Positions 17,069 through 26,373 of a DNA stretch of 64,000 nt are shown here, piece after piece. This DNA comes from Pandoraea aquatica. Its GTDB lineage: Bacteria; Pseudomonadota; Gammaproteobacteria; Burkholderiales; Burkholderiaceae. The DNA lies in contig NZ_CABPSN010000002.1 of the NCBI RefSeq assembly GCF_902459565.1, positions 806,001-870,000 of the forward strand, given 5' to 3'. Each line of letters starts with the position of its first letter. Position 1 is the first letter of the stretch. The notes beneath the pieces were generated by a model. That model saw only the letters and a list, made by a program, of their open reading frames with translations. It made no database searches and had not been told where the DNA came from. A program made the position numbers and the translations under genes.

Positions 17069-18238
17069 TCAGAGGGTCTCCTGCAGCGGATCGAGATCGA
17101 GCGAGGAGCGTTTGCCGAGATCGGCACCGTGTTCGTGCAGGAAGGCGTCGGCGCAGCGGCGGCCCTCGTCGCGCAACATCACGAGGAAGTCCCACTCTGC
17201 CGAGAGTTTCGATGAGTAGCCGAGCGTCGTCATCATGTCGCTCGCGATCCGGTGCATGCGCATCTGCGCCCAGCGCTTGCCTTCGTCGCTCCCGGCATCC
17301 ACGACCTTTCGCAGCACCGCGATCATTCGCAACTCTTTGAGCAGCGTGGCGTTGAACGAGACTTCGTTGACGCGGTTCAGAATTTCGCGCGCCGAACGCG
17401 GCACTTCATTGCGCTCGACCGGATTGACCTGCACAAGGATGGTGTCGCACGACGCGGTCTCGCGCACCAGCGGCGTGATCGACGGATTGCCTGCGTAGCC
17501 ACCGTCCCAGTAGGGCTCGCCATCGATTTCGACGGCGCGATACAGCATGGGCAGGCAGGCCGAAGCGAGCAGAACGTCCGGGGTGATCTCGGCGTTGCGG
17601 AAGACACGACCCCGTCCGGTATGGACGTTGGTTGCCGTGATGAAGAGCTGGATCGGGTTGGCGTCGGCGCTTTTGGAAATGCCGTCGAAGTCGATGTGAT
17701 CGGACAGCAGGCGGCGCAGCGGGTTGAATTCGAGCGGCGCGAGATCGTAGGGGGACACGACGCGGGCCGCGAGATCGAAGAACATGAAGAACGGTGAGTT
17801 ATCGAGCGACCAGCGCCCGAGCACGATGTCGAGCGGCGTGCGACGCAGCGGGCTGAAGCGCCCTGCATGGGCGACGTCTCGCCAGAACTGCTCCAGTGCA
17901 CCGCGTGCGGCGTCGGGGCCACCGCGTGCGTAACCGGTCGCGAGCACCGCAGCATTCATCGCACCTGCGGATGTGCCGGAAATGCCCTCGATGCGGAAGG
18001 GAGCGTTGTCGGTGTCGTGCGAAACGGCTTCGAGCAGGCGGTCCAGCACGCCCCAGGTGAATGCGCCATGTGCACCGCCGCCTTGCAGGGCGAGATCGAC
18101 GGGGAGTGGGCCGCGGGTGGTGGTGCGTGCGCCGGACGGTGCGCGTGTGGCGCTAGCGGTCCGGCCAGATCGTGCGGCGGGCTTGGCGGAAGCGGGGCGC
18201 GACGGCGGCACCCGCGAGGTGGATTCTGAGCGTGGCAT
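17069..18238 (-). CDS. Patatin-like phospholipase
   Basis: A 389-residue protein with the patatin Ser-Asp dyad layout: oxyanion motif QGGGAHGAFTWGVLD at about residues 52-66, nucleophile S90 in SGTSAGAMNA, and the DGG motif in YWDGGYAGNP. The first 45 residues are Arg/Ser/Pro rich and may be a disordered tail or an over-long start. Patatins hydrolyse phospholipids or, in some cases, short polyhydroxyalkanoates. Its stop is immediately followed by the GntP permease start, indicating one operon. Confidence 0.88.
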   Translation of the reverse strand: MPRSESTSRVPPSRPASAKPAARSGRTASATRAPSGARTTTRGPLPVDLALQGGGAHGAFTWGVLDRLLEAVSHDTDNAPFRIEGISGTSAGAMNAAVLATGYARGGPDAARGALEQFWRDVAHAGRFSPLRRTPLDIVLGRWSLDNSPFFMFFDLAARVVSPYDLAPLEFNPLRRLLSDHIDFDGISKSADANPIQLFITATNVHTGRGRVFRNAEITPDVLLASACLPMLYRAVEIDGEPYWDGGYAGNPSITPLVRETASCDTILVQVNPVERNEVPRSAREILNRVNEVSFNATLLKELRMIAVLRKVVDAGSDEGKRWAQMRMHRIASDMMTTLGYSSKLSAEWDFLVMLRDEGRRCADAFLHEHGADLGKRSSLDLDPLQETL

Positions 18239-18345
18239 GATCCCTCGGCGATGCGGCGTCGCGCCGGTGGGCGTCAGCCGCGGGGGTCGTTACGAGAGTA
18301 CGGTTGCAGCAGGTACGCAGTTTGCGCTGCAACATAACCACTGTC

Positions 18346-18765
18346 TCAGATAACCGTGAAATGGGCAACCTCGCCCTCGGTGCCAGCGTCGGTCAGGTCC
18401 TGCGACGGTTTGCCGCGGCGCAGACTCAGCTGCGCGAGCACGTCTGCATGCTGGTTACCCCAGCGGTACAGCATCTCGATCGGCTCGATGAAAAGCTCGC
18501 CGAGCGGCGTCAGCGAGTATTCGACCTTGGGCGGTACCACGGGATACACCTCGCGGTGAATCAGGCCGTCGCGCTCCAGCTCGCGCAGCGTCTGCGTGAG
18601 CATCTTCTTCGAAATGCCCGGCAGACGGCGCTGGAGTTCACCTGTCCGGGTCGTGCCGCACTGCAACGCGTAGAGCACCATGCTCGTCCACTTCACGCTG
18701 AAGAGCTCCAGCACGCGACGCGGCACGCAGGTTTCCTCGAAAACGAAGGGTTCGGGTTTGCTCAT
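18346..18765 (-). CDS. HxlR-family transcriptional regulator
   Basis: A 139-residue winged-helix protein: CVPRRVLELFSVKWTSMVLYAL, then RTGELQRRLPGISKKMLTQTLRELERDGLI. An open frame reaches a TTG at 18789, but ATG 18765 (MSKPEPF) gives the normal N-terminus. It is divergent from the luciferase-like monooxygenase at 18929, and an 11-bp direct repeat lies just upstream of its start. HxlR proteins usually repress adjacent oxidoreductases and respond to electrophiles or oxidants. Confidence 0.88.
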   Translation of the reverse strand: MSKPEPFVFEETCVPRRVLELFSVKWTSMVLYALQCGTTRTGELQRRLPGISKKMLTQTLRELERDGLIHREVYPVVPPKVEYSLTPLGELFIEPIEMLYRWGNQHADVLAQLSLRRGKPSQDLTDAGTEGEVAHFTVI

Positions 18766-18769
18766 GGTA

Positions 18770-18799
18770 ACTAAATGGTGACTATTCAACTAAAAGGTG
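18770..18799. promoter_or_regulatory. Direct repeats upstream of the HxlR gene
   Basis: ACTAAATGGTG (18770-18780) and ACTAAAAGGTG (18789-18799) differ at one base and are 19 bp apart, almost two helical turns. They overlap the 5' region of the HxlR gene and lie in the divergent interval with the luciferase-like gene. An autoregulatory operator is a reasonable guess. Confidence 0.4.
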
Positions 18800-18928
18800 C
18801 CTACTGGGGATTTTGACCCTTCGTCACTATACTTTGGCACGATAGTGCGCGTCACCTGGAGTGCGTCGGTTAGTCAGCCAAGCATCGGCAAACCGGGTTG
18901 CGACGCGCGCAAGCTAACGGAGAACCCC

Positions 18929-19930
18929 ATGAGCAGTTTGTCGAAAACGGCCATCTCGATGCTGGATCTGGTGCCGGTGCGCGCCGGCGGCACGGTGGCT
19001 GAAGCCCTGAAGCAGTCCACGGAACTGGCCCAGCACGTCGAGCGTCTGGGCTTCACGCGCTTCTGGCTTGCTGAGCACCACAACATGGATGGCATTGCCA
19101 GTTCCGCCACCGCGTTGCTGATCGGGCATATTGCCGACAAGACGTCGCGCATTCGCGTCGGCTCAGGCGGCGTGATGCTGCCGAATCACCCGCCGCTGGT
19201 CGTCGCCGAGAACTTCGGCACGCTCGCCGCGTTGTACCCGGGGCGTATCGATCTGGGTCTCGGACGTGCACCGGGTGCCGATCAGGCGACGATGCGCGCA
19301 TTGCGACGCGACCGTCTCGGCAACGGCGACGATTTCCCGGAACAAGTGGCGGAGTTGCGGGCGCTGCTTGCACCGGCGCAACCGGGGCAACGACTGATCG
19401 CGACGCCGGGCGCGGGCAGCGACATTCCGGTGTGGCTGCTGGGGTCGTCGCTGTACTCGGCACAACTCGCGGCACATCTGGGGCTGCCGTACGCCTTCGC
19501 ATCGCACTTCGCGCCGCGTTTCCTGTTCGATGCGATTCGCATCTATCGTGAGATGTTCCGCCCGTCGGCTGTGCTGGATAAGCCTTACGTGATGGTTGGT
19601 GCGCCGGTCGTCGCCGCACCGACGGACGAGGAGGCGAAATTCCTCGCAACGTCGTCGCAGCAAAAGATCCTGGCGCTGATGCGCGGGCAGAGCCTGAAGT
19701 TGCAGCCGCCGGTGAACGACATGGACGAACGCTGGGATCCGGCGGAGCAGCACTCGGTGGAGGCGTTCCTCGGCGTGGCCGTCGTCGGCGGGCCGGAGCG
19801 AATCAAATCCGGCCTGTCCGACCTCGTCGAACGCACGCAAGCCGACGAACTGATGCTCGTGACCGATATCTACGATCCGGCGCTTCGCCTGCGTTCGTGC
19901 GACATCGTCGCATCGGTCTGCAAGGGTTGA
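18929..19930 (+). CDS. Luciferase-like monooxygenase (LLM class, YhbW/MsnO8-like)
   Basis: A 333-residue TIM-barrel flavin-dependent protein: [15 protein letters not shown] at the start, [44 protein letters not shown] cut by family positions, and [11 protein letters not shown]. This matches the group of FMN-dependent, luciferase-related proteins of mostly unknown substrate. The ATG at 18929 follows ACGGAGAA. It is divergent from the HxlR regulator, so induction by an electrophile or oxidative signal is plausible. Confidence 0.9.
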   Translation: MSSLSKTAISMLDLVPVRAGGTVAEALKQSTELAQHVERLGFTRFWLAEHHNMDGIASSATALLIGHIADKTSRIRVGSGGVMLPNHPPLVVAENFGTLAALYPGRIDLGLGRAPGADQATMRALRRDRLGNGDDFPEQVAELRALLAPAQPGQRLIATPGAGSDIPVWLLGSSLYSAQLAAHLGLPYAFASHFAPRFLFDAIRIYREMFRPSAVLDKPYVMVGAPVVAAPTDEEAKFLATSSQQKILALMRGQSLKLQPPVNDMDERWDPAEQHSVEAFLGVAVVGGPERIKSGLSDLVERTQADELMLVTDIYDPALRLRSCDIVASVCKG

Positions 19931-19985
19931 GCGCGAGTTCAGCGTAGCGGTTGTGCCGCAGACGGTGCGGGATGCGACGGAGACG

Positions 19986-21254
19986 CTAGCGGAAGCGCCC
20001 GATGGAGAACGGCGAGAGGTCGATCGACGGCCGCTCGCCGCACACCAGCCCGGCGATCGTGCGTCCGGTGGAGGCCGCCGCTGTCAGTCCCACATGGCCG
20101 TGTCCGAAGGCGTAGAAGGCATTCGGCACTTTCGACGCCGCCCCCAGCACGGGTAGCGAATCCGGCGTGCTCGGGCGAAAACCCTGCCAGCGCGCGCCAT
20201 CGACCGATTGCGTCGACTTCACCCCCTGCACCGCGCCGGGGAACATCTTGTGAAGCTGGCCCAGCAGCAGATCGGCACGTCGCCAGTTCGGCGGCGCTTG
20301 CAGTCCTGCCAGCTCGACCGTGCCCGCCCCGCGAAGGCGGCCGTTCATCGGTGTCGCAAACAACTTCCCTTCCGCCCACATCACGGGCCGCGACGGCATC
20401 TCGTGCGGCGTCGGAATCTCCACGTGGTAGCCGCGCTCGGTGTCGAAGACGATGCTGTCGCCCAATTGCTGCACGAACGGCGCGGACCACGCGCCTGCCG
20501 CGACGACGACGGCGCTTGCAGCTTCGCGCCCCTTGTCCGTGTGCACGGCCACGGCCTGCGCGCCGTTGGTCTCGATGGCCGTTGCAGCGGCATCGACGAG
20601 GCGTCCGCCTCGCGCCACGACCTGAGCGGTCAGACGTGCCAGCAACGCGCCCGGGTCCGACGTGTGCCCCGTCTCGCTGATATACCGCGCGCCGACGAAA
20701 TCGTTCGAGAGCGTGGGCTCGAACTCGCGAAGCGCCCCGGCGTCCATCGTGTCGATCTGCACGCCGTTGTCGCGGCGCAAAGCCATGCCGCCCTCGTCGC
20801 CTGTCATGCCCTTCTCACTGGAATAGGCAATGAGATACCCGCGACGGGTCACAAGGTCGTTGGCGTTGGCATCGTCAAGCAAGGGTTGATAGGCGTCGAG
20901 GGCCGGGCCGAGCAGGGCGCGCAACGCGCGTGCCTGCTGTGCGACTCGTGCGGGCTGACTCGCCGCGATAAAGCGCATCAACCACGGCACCATACGCGGC
21001 AAATAACGCCAACGAAGCACCAGCGGGCCATCCGGTTGCATCAGCCATCCCGGCACTTGCCAGAGCACACCCGGCATGGCGATAGGGACGACCGACGAGC
21101 CGTTGATACAACCGGCATTGCCCAGCGACGCCGCCTGACGCGCCGACTGCCGGTCGACGAGTGTCACGGAATGCCCTGCACGCTGAAGATACGCGGCGGT
21201 ACATACGCCGACCAAACCGCCCCCGATCACGACGACGGGACGTGAATCGCTCAT
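19986..21254 (-). CDS. FAD-dependent amino acid oxidoreductase, DadA-like (DAO family)
   Basis: A 422-residue protein opening with the FAD-binding VVVIGGGLVGVCTAAYLQRAG and containing the DAO-family features SLGNAGCINGSS, VVVAAGAWSAPF and the C-terminal GHGHVGLTAAASTGRTIAGL. This is the D-amino-acid dehydrogenase type. The substrate (D-amino acid, N-methyl amino acid or D-hydroxyproline) cannot be fixed. It has no linked alanine racemase or Lrp gene, so the housekeeping dadA role is uncertain. Its neighbours, the luciferase-like gene (convergent) and the aldo/keto reductase (upstream, same strand), give no clear pathway. Confidence 0.88.
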   Translation of the reverse strand: MSDSRPVVVIGGGLVGVCTAAYLQRAGHSVTLVDRQSARQAASLGNAGCINGSSVVPIAMPGVLWQVPGWLMQPDGPLVLRWRYLPRMVPWLMRFIAASQPARVAQQARALRALLGPALDAYQPLLDDANANDLVTRRGYLIAYSSEKGMTGDEGGMALRRDNGVQIDTMDAGALREFEPTLSNDFVGARYISETGHTSDPGALLARLTAQVVARGGRLVDAAATAIETNGAQAVAVHTDKGREAASAVVVAAGAWSAPFVQQLGDSIVFDTERGYHVEIPTPHEMPSRPVMWAEGKLFATPMNGRLRGAGTVELAGLQAPPNWRRADLLLGQLHKMFPGAVQGVKSTQSVDGARWQGFRPSTPDSLPVLGAASKVPNAFYAFGHGHVGLTAAASTGRTIAGLVCGERPSIDLSPFSIGRFR

Positions 21255-21363
21255 GAAGCCGTCCTGCGGAAATTCGAAAACGCCTAGTGTACTGCGTCGG
21301 GCCTGCGCGACCGAGCGCCCTCAAAATTCCCGTGCATTCCTCGATCTATTTCCCGCTTCGGGC

Positions 21364-22197
21364 TCAGATCATTTCCAGCGGACGTTTGCGTGACGGCGCT
21401 TCGAAGTGGTGATCGAGCAGATTCAGTTCCTCGTCGCTGAGCTTGATGTCGTGTGCGGCACGGTTCGCACGCACATGGGCCTCTGATCCGGCCTTCGGAA
21501 TGGCGATGACGCCGGGGCGGCTCAGCACCCAGGCCAGCGCAATCTGAAGTGGCTCGACATGACGCTTGCGTGCGATCTCGCTAAGGACGCCATTCGTCGG
21601 CAAGCGCCCCTGTTCGATCGGCGAATAGGCCATCATCGGCAGCCGATTCGTCGCAAGCCAAGGCATCAGATCGAACTCTGGGCCGCGTCGTGAAAGATTG
21701 AGCAGCACCTGATCCGTCGCGCACGCGGTGCCGCCCGGTGCGTCGAACAACTCGTCCATGTCGTCCGCATCGAAATTGCTGACGCCCCATTGGCGGATCT
21801 TGCCCGCTTCGATCAGCGCCTCGAAGCCGGCAATCGTGTCTTCAAGCGGAACATCGCCACGCCAATGCAAGAGGTACAGATCGATGCGGTCGGTGCGCAG
21901 ACGCTTGAGGCTGCGCTCGCACGCCGCAACTACGCCGCGTTGCGAAGCGTTGTGAGGATACACCTTGCTCACGAGAAAAACCTCGTCGCGCATGCCGTCG
22001 AGCGCTTCGCCGACGAGACTCTCCGTCGCGCCTTCGCCATACATCTCGGCGGTATCGACCAGCGTCATACCAAGCGAGACGCCCAGACGCAACGCGGCGA
22101 TCTCGTCGCGACGGCGCTCGGGCTTCTCACCCATCATCCATGTGCCCTGCCCGAGCACCGGCACGGTGTCGCCTTGGGGGAAAGTGATGTTTCGCAT
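21364..22197 (-). CDS. Aldo/keto reductase
   Basis: A 277-residue TIM-barrel oxidoreductase with the AKR tetrad: Asp and Tyr in LVDTAEMYGEGATE, Lys in FLVSKVYPHNAS and His in LYLLHWRGDVP. NADPH binding is suggested by AIPKAGSEAHVRAN. The ATG at 22197 has an excellent AGGAGGA six bases upstream, so the longer open frame to 22284 is rejected. It reduces aldehydes or ketones; the substrate is unknown. Confidence 0.93.
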   Translation of the reverse strand: MRNITFPQGDTVPVLGQGTWMMGEKPERRRDEIAALRLGVSLGMTLVDTAEMYGEGATESLVGEALDGMRDEVFLVSKVYPHNASQRGVVAACERSLKRLRTDRIDLYLLHWRGDVPLEDTIAGFEALIEAGKIRQWGVSNFDADDMDELFDAPGGTACATDQVLLNLSRRGPEFDLMPWLATNRLPMMAYSPIEQGRLPTNGVLSEIARKRHVEPLQIALAWVLSRPGVIAIPKAGSEAHVRANRAAHDIKLSDEELNLLDHHFEAPSRKRPLEMI

Positions 22198-22520
22198 GAT
22201 CTGTCCTCCTGAATTTTGATGAACATTATCTGCCTGCAAGTCGAGCCGTGACCAGTGCCGTGAGGGCTTCACGCAACACTTCAAGGTGTGGTCCTATCTT
22301 TTGGATCGGATTCGTCCTAGACACGGTGCAGACATTGCCGCTTCTGCATTCGTGCACCCATTCTCTCGGATAGTTCACAAGCCTTTCATCGCCGTGTCGC
22401 GATAGGCTGATCTCACCGATGCACATTGCGAATGTTGCTCCGCAGCGAGACGGCTCGGTGATGGCTCCAGCGATGTGTGTCGGGCCTTGTTGAACGAAGT
22501 GAGACGAAAGGAGAAAAAAG
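22198..22520. other. Intergenic stretch without a supported gene
   Basis: This is the left part of a 575-bp gap between the aldo/keto reductase and the cytochrome b561 gene, whose starts point away from each other. It holds the promoter region of the reductase. Short open frames here have no ribosome site or recognisable product. The right part of the gap contains the two hairpins listed next. Confidence 0.5.
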
Positions 22521-22567
22521 AAAGCCCCGCGAACGGGGCTTTAAAGGCCGGCCGGGCGTGCGCCGGC
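22512..22567 (-). terminator. Orphan terminator plus second hairpin on the reverse strand
   Basis: AAAGCCCCG and CGGGGCTTT (22521-22542) form a perfect 9-bp stem around CGAA. Read on the reverse strand it is followed by CTTTTTT, a good Rho-independent terminator. A second stem, GGCCGGC/GCCGGCC at 22546-22567, precedes it. No reverse-strand gene lies immediately upstream, since the next gene (22773) is forward, so the terminated transcript may be a small RNA. Confidence 0.6.
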
Positions 22568-22772
22568 CAAGGAGGTTCATCGATGTGGCACCGCAGCGAG
22601 TCTGTGTGCCGAGGGGATATTGTCGGCAGAGTCGGTCCATCGATGGGAAGGAGGAATCCGAATGTGGAGGAGAATTTTCGCGTAACAAAATGTGACGATT
22701 TGCAGCCTGTTCGGGCCGAGAGGCGGGCGCGATAATGGGGCTCCCTTAAAACAGCAGAGGAGTCCCCCCGAG

Positions 22773-23345
22773 ATGGCCAAGGCGATCAAGTTCCACTCAC
22801 TCGACTCACCGCTCGCTTCCGTCAAGCGTTACGCACCGCCTGCGATCTTTTTTCACTGGCTGGTGGCGCTGCTGATGGTGATTGCGTATGCCGCCGTGAT
22901 CACGAAGGGATATCTGCCGAAAGGCAGTGCGCCGCGTGCGCTGAGCATGACGATCCACGAGTGGGCCGGAATCGCCGTGCTGGTCGTCGCCGTACCGCGT
23001 TTGCTCTGGCGGCTGATCAAGGGATCGCCGGGGCCGTTGCCCGGTCAGGGATGGCTGGTACGCACGGGCTCGTCGCTCGTGCATCTGTTGCTGTATCTGT
23101 TCATCTTCGCGCAGCCGGTGTTGGGCTATCTGACGTTGAACGCAGGCGGGCACGTGCTGACGATTCCCGGGCTGGATATCGCGCTGCCGCAGTTCATCGG
23201 CAAAGACGACGAACTGCGTCGCTCCATCAAGGAGATTCACGAAACGCTGGGAAGCGCGTTTTACTGGGTGATCGGATTGCATGCGCTAGCAGCGTTGTGG
23301 CATCACTATTTCCGTCGTGACGACACGCTGCGTCGCATGCTGTGA
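22773..23345 (+). CDS. Cytochrome b561-family protein
   Basis: A 190-residue inner-membrane protein with four hydrophobic segments and heme-ligand histidines in AIFFHWLVALLMVI, MTIHEWAGIAVLVV, IKEIHETLGSAFYW and IGLHALAALWHHYF. This matches the bacterial CybB type, which transfers electrons from quinol, for example to superoxide. The ATG at 22773 is preceded by AGAGGAG with a 10-base gap. It is convergent with the TonB receptor gene and stands as a single gene. Confidence 0.9.
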   Translation: MAKAIKFHSLDSPLASVKRYAPPAIFFHWLVALLMVIAYAAVITKGYLPKGSAPRALSMTIHEWAGIAVLVVAVPRLLWRLIKGSPGPLPGQGWLVRTGSSLVHLLLYLFIFAQPVLGYLTLNAGGHVLTIPGLDIALPQFIGKDDELRRSIKEIHETLGSAFYWVIGLHALAALWHHYFRRDDTLRRML

Positions 23346-23432
23346 GGGTTCGATACGAGCATTCGAGTGCGACGCGAAGGGATCGCGCGCCCGGAGACTC
23401 TCCGAACGCGTGAAAGGTTTGACTAGGTTCGA

Positions 23433-25640
23433 TCAGAACGCGAAGCGAACTCCGGCAAATACGCTGCGACCGTCGCCCGGGTAGAACACGGCGGTGTTGG
23501 CCGTGCGCGCGTCGGTGACGGTGCTGAAGTCCGACACATAACGCTTGTCGGTCAGATTGCGCGCATCGACGTAGAACGTCACGCCTCGCTGGATCAGATA
23601 CGACGCCTGCAAGCCGATCAGCGTGTAGCTGGGCACGCGCATCGTGTTGGCGTAGTCGACCCACGCGCCAGTGGGCACCCAGTCGAGCGACGCCGAGATC
23701 TGGAACCGATTCGACAGCGCGTAGCCGAGTGTCGTACGCAGCACATTGGTCGGCACGCCAGCGATGCGGTTGTTGCCGTATTGCGGATCGTCACGGAAGC
23801 GGAAGTCGCTGTAGTTCCAGATTTGCGTCAACGTCACGCGGTCGCCGGTGGCCGCCACGTTCTTGAACAGGTCGACGGATGCGCCGACTTCAAGACCCTG
23901 CAGCACGGTCTTGTTCGCATTGAAGGTCGATGCCGGAACGTCCGGAGACGTCGTGTACTGAAGCAGTTGGTCGCGCACGATCGAGCGGTAGGCCGTGACG
24001 TCCCATGCCACGCGATCGAGTTTGCCGCGTGTGCCGACTTCTAGCGTCCACGCGTGTTGCGACGCCAGCGGCACGAATCGTGACGTCGCCCCGAACGTCT
24101 GCGACAGATCGGTGAAGTCAGGCACGTCTGCGCTGCGGGTGATGTCGATGAATGCCTGGACATCCTTACGCGGCTCCCAGAGCAGTCCGATCTTGGGATT
24201 CACGCCGGAGTAGGCGGCGCTGGTGGAGCGATAGTTGGCGTCGCCCGGCATACCGCCGTAGTCGATGTACTGACGAACGTCGCGGTAGGCCTTGGCGCCG
24301 ACCATGAGGCCGAGCGTCGGCAGGAAGAACAGACGGTTCTCGAAATACGCCTCGTAGTTGTAAGCGCTTTGACGGGAGTCGAGCGTCTGTGCGCCGCGAT
24401 TGCCGTTCACGTTGACGTATTGATCGGCCTTCGTATTGCCACCGAAGAAGCGTGCGCCCACGATCAGGTCGTTACGCATGCCGGCAAGCGTCAGGTTCGC
24501 CGTGTAGCGGGGGGCTACGCCATACGTCCAGCCATCCTGATCGATGACCTGGAAGATCGGGTGATACAGGCTCTTGTGAATGACCCACGACGCGATATCG
24601 AGCTGGCCGACATCAAAGCGAATCGTGGTCAGGTTGCCCAGTCGCTCGGTGCGGGTGTTGCGCGCCTGATCGCCGGAGACAGCGGAAGCCGCCGCCTTGG
24701 TGGGGTTGTTGAGCGCGTCGAACAACGACAACGTGCCGGGCAGCTTCTGGTCGACGATGTAAGCGCCGAAGAAGAAACGCGTTTCGACGCGCGGCGAGAA
24801 TTTGTAGCCGATGTTCGCGTTGATCTGCGCGTAGTTGCCTTTCGCGTGATCGCGATAACCGTCGGACCGGTTGAGCGTTACGGTCGCGAGTGCATCGAGT
24901 GGCCCGAAGATGCGCGACATCTGTCCGCTCGCGCGGACGGTGCCGAAGCTGCCGCCTTCGAGCCGGAACTGATTGGGGGCCTCTGCCGTGTAGGCCGTGG
25001 GGGTGACGAAGTTCAGCGCACCGCCCAGTGTGGTCGAACCGTAGGTGAGGCCGTTGCCACCCTTGTAGACCTCGGTAGAGCGCAGACCCATCGGGTCGAT
25101 CTGGTAGTAGTCGCCGCTGCCGTCGGCCGAGTTGGTCGGAATCCCGTCCTGCAGGATTTCGAGGCCACGCACGTGATAGCCGCGTGCGATGCCCGAGCCG
25201 CGAATCGACACGCGCAACTCCTGTCCGTACCGGTTCTGGACGTAGACACCGGGGCTGTCTTTGAGCACGTCGCGCAGGTTGAACGCGTAGGTGTTCTGGT
25301 AGCTGTCGGCGTCAACGAAGCCGACGGAGCCTGCTGTCTGGAAAAGGTTGGCCTTCTGCTCTTCCACGCTGGGGGACGTGAGCGACTCTGCCGGGGCGGT
25401 CACGTTGGTCGCCGGCAGCGTGGCGGTCGGTGCGACCGTTTGGGTAACAGGCGTGACCGGGGACGTGTCTGCCGCCAGGAGCATGGGGGACACGGAGGCC
25501 ACAGGATTCACGGCAGCGGTGCCCGCGGAGGCAATCGATGCTGTGGGATTCGAGGTGAGGGCGTGTGCTGCGCTGCCCAGCGAGGCGAAGGCGAGCGCGA
25601 TGGCCGCTTGCAACGGCTTCTGCGTCATGAAACGTGACAT
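23433..25640 (-). CDS. TonB-dependent outer-membrane receptor, probably for a metal or metal chelate
   Basis: The 735-residue protein has a signal peptide (to about residue 24, SAAHA), a plug domain (DVLKDSPGVYVQNRYGQELRVSIRG, GSTTLGGALNFVTP) and a 22-strand barrel ending in the C-terminal aromatic residue of GVRFAF. The ATG at 25640 follows GAGAGA. It lies 200 bases after a DUF2946 gene on the same strand; that pairing is common with copper- or iron-type receptors, so a metal substrate is favoured. A TonB-box sequence was not identified with confidence. Confidence 0.9.
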   Translation of the reverse strand: MSRFMTQKPLQAAIALAFASLGSAAHALTSNPTASIASAGTAAVNPVASVSPMLLAADTSPVTPVTQTVAPTATLPATNVTAPAESLTSPSVEEQKANLFQTAGSVGFVDADSYQNTYAFNLRDVLKDSPGVYVQNRYGQELRVSIRGSGIARGYHVRGLEILQDGIPTNSADGSGDYYQIDPMGLRSTEVYKGGNGLTYGSTTLGGALNFVTPTAYTAEAPNQFRLEGGSFGTVRASGQMSRIFGPLDALATVTLNRSDGYRDHAKGNYAQINANIGYKFSPRVETRFFFGAYIVDQKLPGTLSLFDALNNPTKAAASAVSGDQARNTRTERLGNLTTIRFDVGQLDIASWVIHKSLYHPIFQVIDQDGWTYGVAPRYTANLTLAGMRNDLIVGARFFGGNTKADQYVNVNGNRGAQTLDSRQSAYNYEAYFENRLFFLPTLGLMVGAKAYRDVRQYIDYGGMPGDANYRSTSAAYSGVNPKIGLLWEPRKDVQAFIDITRSADVPDFTDLSQTFGATSRFVPLASQHAWTLEVGTRGKLDRVAWDVTAYRSIVRDQLLQYTTSPDVPASTFNANKTVLQGLEVGASVDLFKNVAATGDRVTLTQIWNYSDFRFRDDPQYGNNRIAGVPTNVLRTTLGYALSNRFQISASLDWVPTGAWVDYANTMRVPSYTLIGLQASYLIQRGVTFYVDARNLTDKRYVSDFSTVTDARTANTAVFYPGDGRSVFAGVRFAF

Positions 25641-25840
25641 GAATGTCTCTCTCGCGACCGTGTGACGGCCGCCTGATGATCGTGAGTGCCGAACGTGTCC
25701 GTTGCCGGCCAGGCGCGCGCGGCAAGCCACGTGTTCGCGAGACGAGCGCGAACGTCAGGGCAAGCCGGGAGGCGGGCAACGCAAAACGGGTTCGACAGGA
25801 GCCACCGGCATTGACAGGCAATGGCCGGAAGTCGGAAGGA

Positions 25841-26365
25841 TCAGACAGCGAGGGACGGTGGTGCGCGCGCTAAGGCGTCGGAGAAACGGGCGCGCGGGAA
25901 ATGCGGTACCGGAGCCCGGGGGGTGGCAACGATACCGGCCGGCGCGGCGGGCGGGGGGAGATGGAAGGCGGTGGTGACGAGCGGCTGATGCGTCCACAAC
26001 GCGCAATAACCGCACTTCTCCCAGTGATCGGCCGAGTCGAGCGAGTGGCCGGCGTTGCCGTGCTCGCTGTGCAGTCCGGCGGGCTGCGCCTGAGCAGGAT
26101 GCGTGGGATGAGAGAAGTCAGCGGGCGGTGCCTGCGCGTCGTCATGGCCGGTGTGGCCGTCGTGCGTAGGCTCGCGTTGGGCATCGGCGCGCGGGGTGGT
26201 GTTCGTGCCCAGCGAGGCCTGCGTGCCCTGTACCGTGCAATAGACCGCGAACGGGTCTGCCTGCATCGCCGCACGCCATTGCGCAATCGCGGGCATGAGC
26301 GCAGCCAACAGGATCGCCAGCAGGGCGATCCCGATTGCGACGCGATGCTGACGAAGCTTGCGCAT
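25841..26365 (-). CDS. DUF2946 family protein
   Basis: A 174-residue protein with an N-terminal membrane or signal segment (VAIGIALLAILLAALMPAIA), a His/Asp-rich middle (HDGHTGHDDAQAPPADFSH) and the CGYC pair in WEKCGYCALWTH that is typical of DUF2946. Such proteins are found beside copper- or iron-responsive receptors and may bind metal in the periplasm. It is upstream of, and probably cotranscribed with, the TonB receptor. No ribosome site is visible before the ATG; instead the 5' leader is made of four 9-bp repeats. Confidence 0.78.
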   Translation of the reverse strand: MRKLRQHRVAIGIALLAILLAALMPAIAQWRAAMQADPFAVYCTVQGTQASLGTNTTPRADAQREPTHDGHTGHDDAQAPPADFSHPTHPAQAQPAGLHSEHGNAGHSLDSADHWEKCGYCALWTHQPLVTTAFHLPPPAAPAGIVATPRAPVPHFPRARFSDALARAPPSLAV

Positions 26366-26373
26366 GCTGGGCC

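Noticed and set aside
22413-22688. A 91-codon reverse-strand frame running through the orphan terminator.
   Set aside because: The frame crosses a strong hairpin, has no ribosome site, and its composition is Arg/Ser rich without a domain. An untranslated RNA is more likely.
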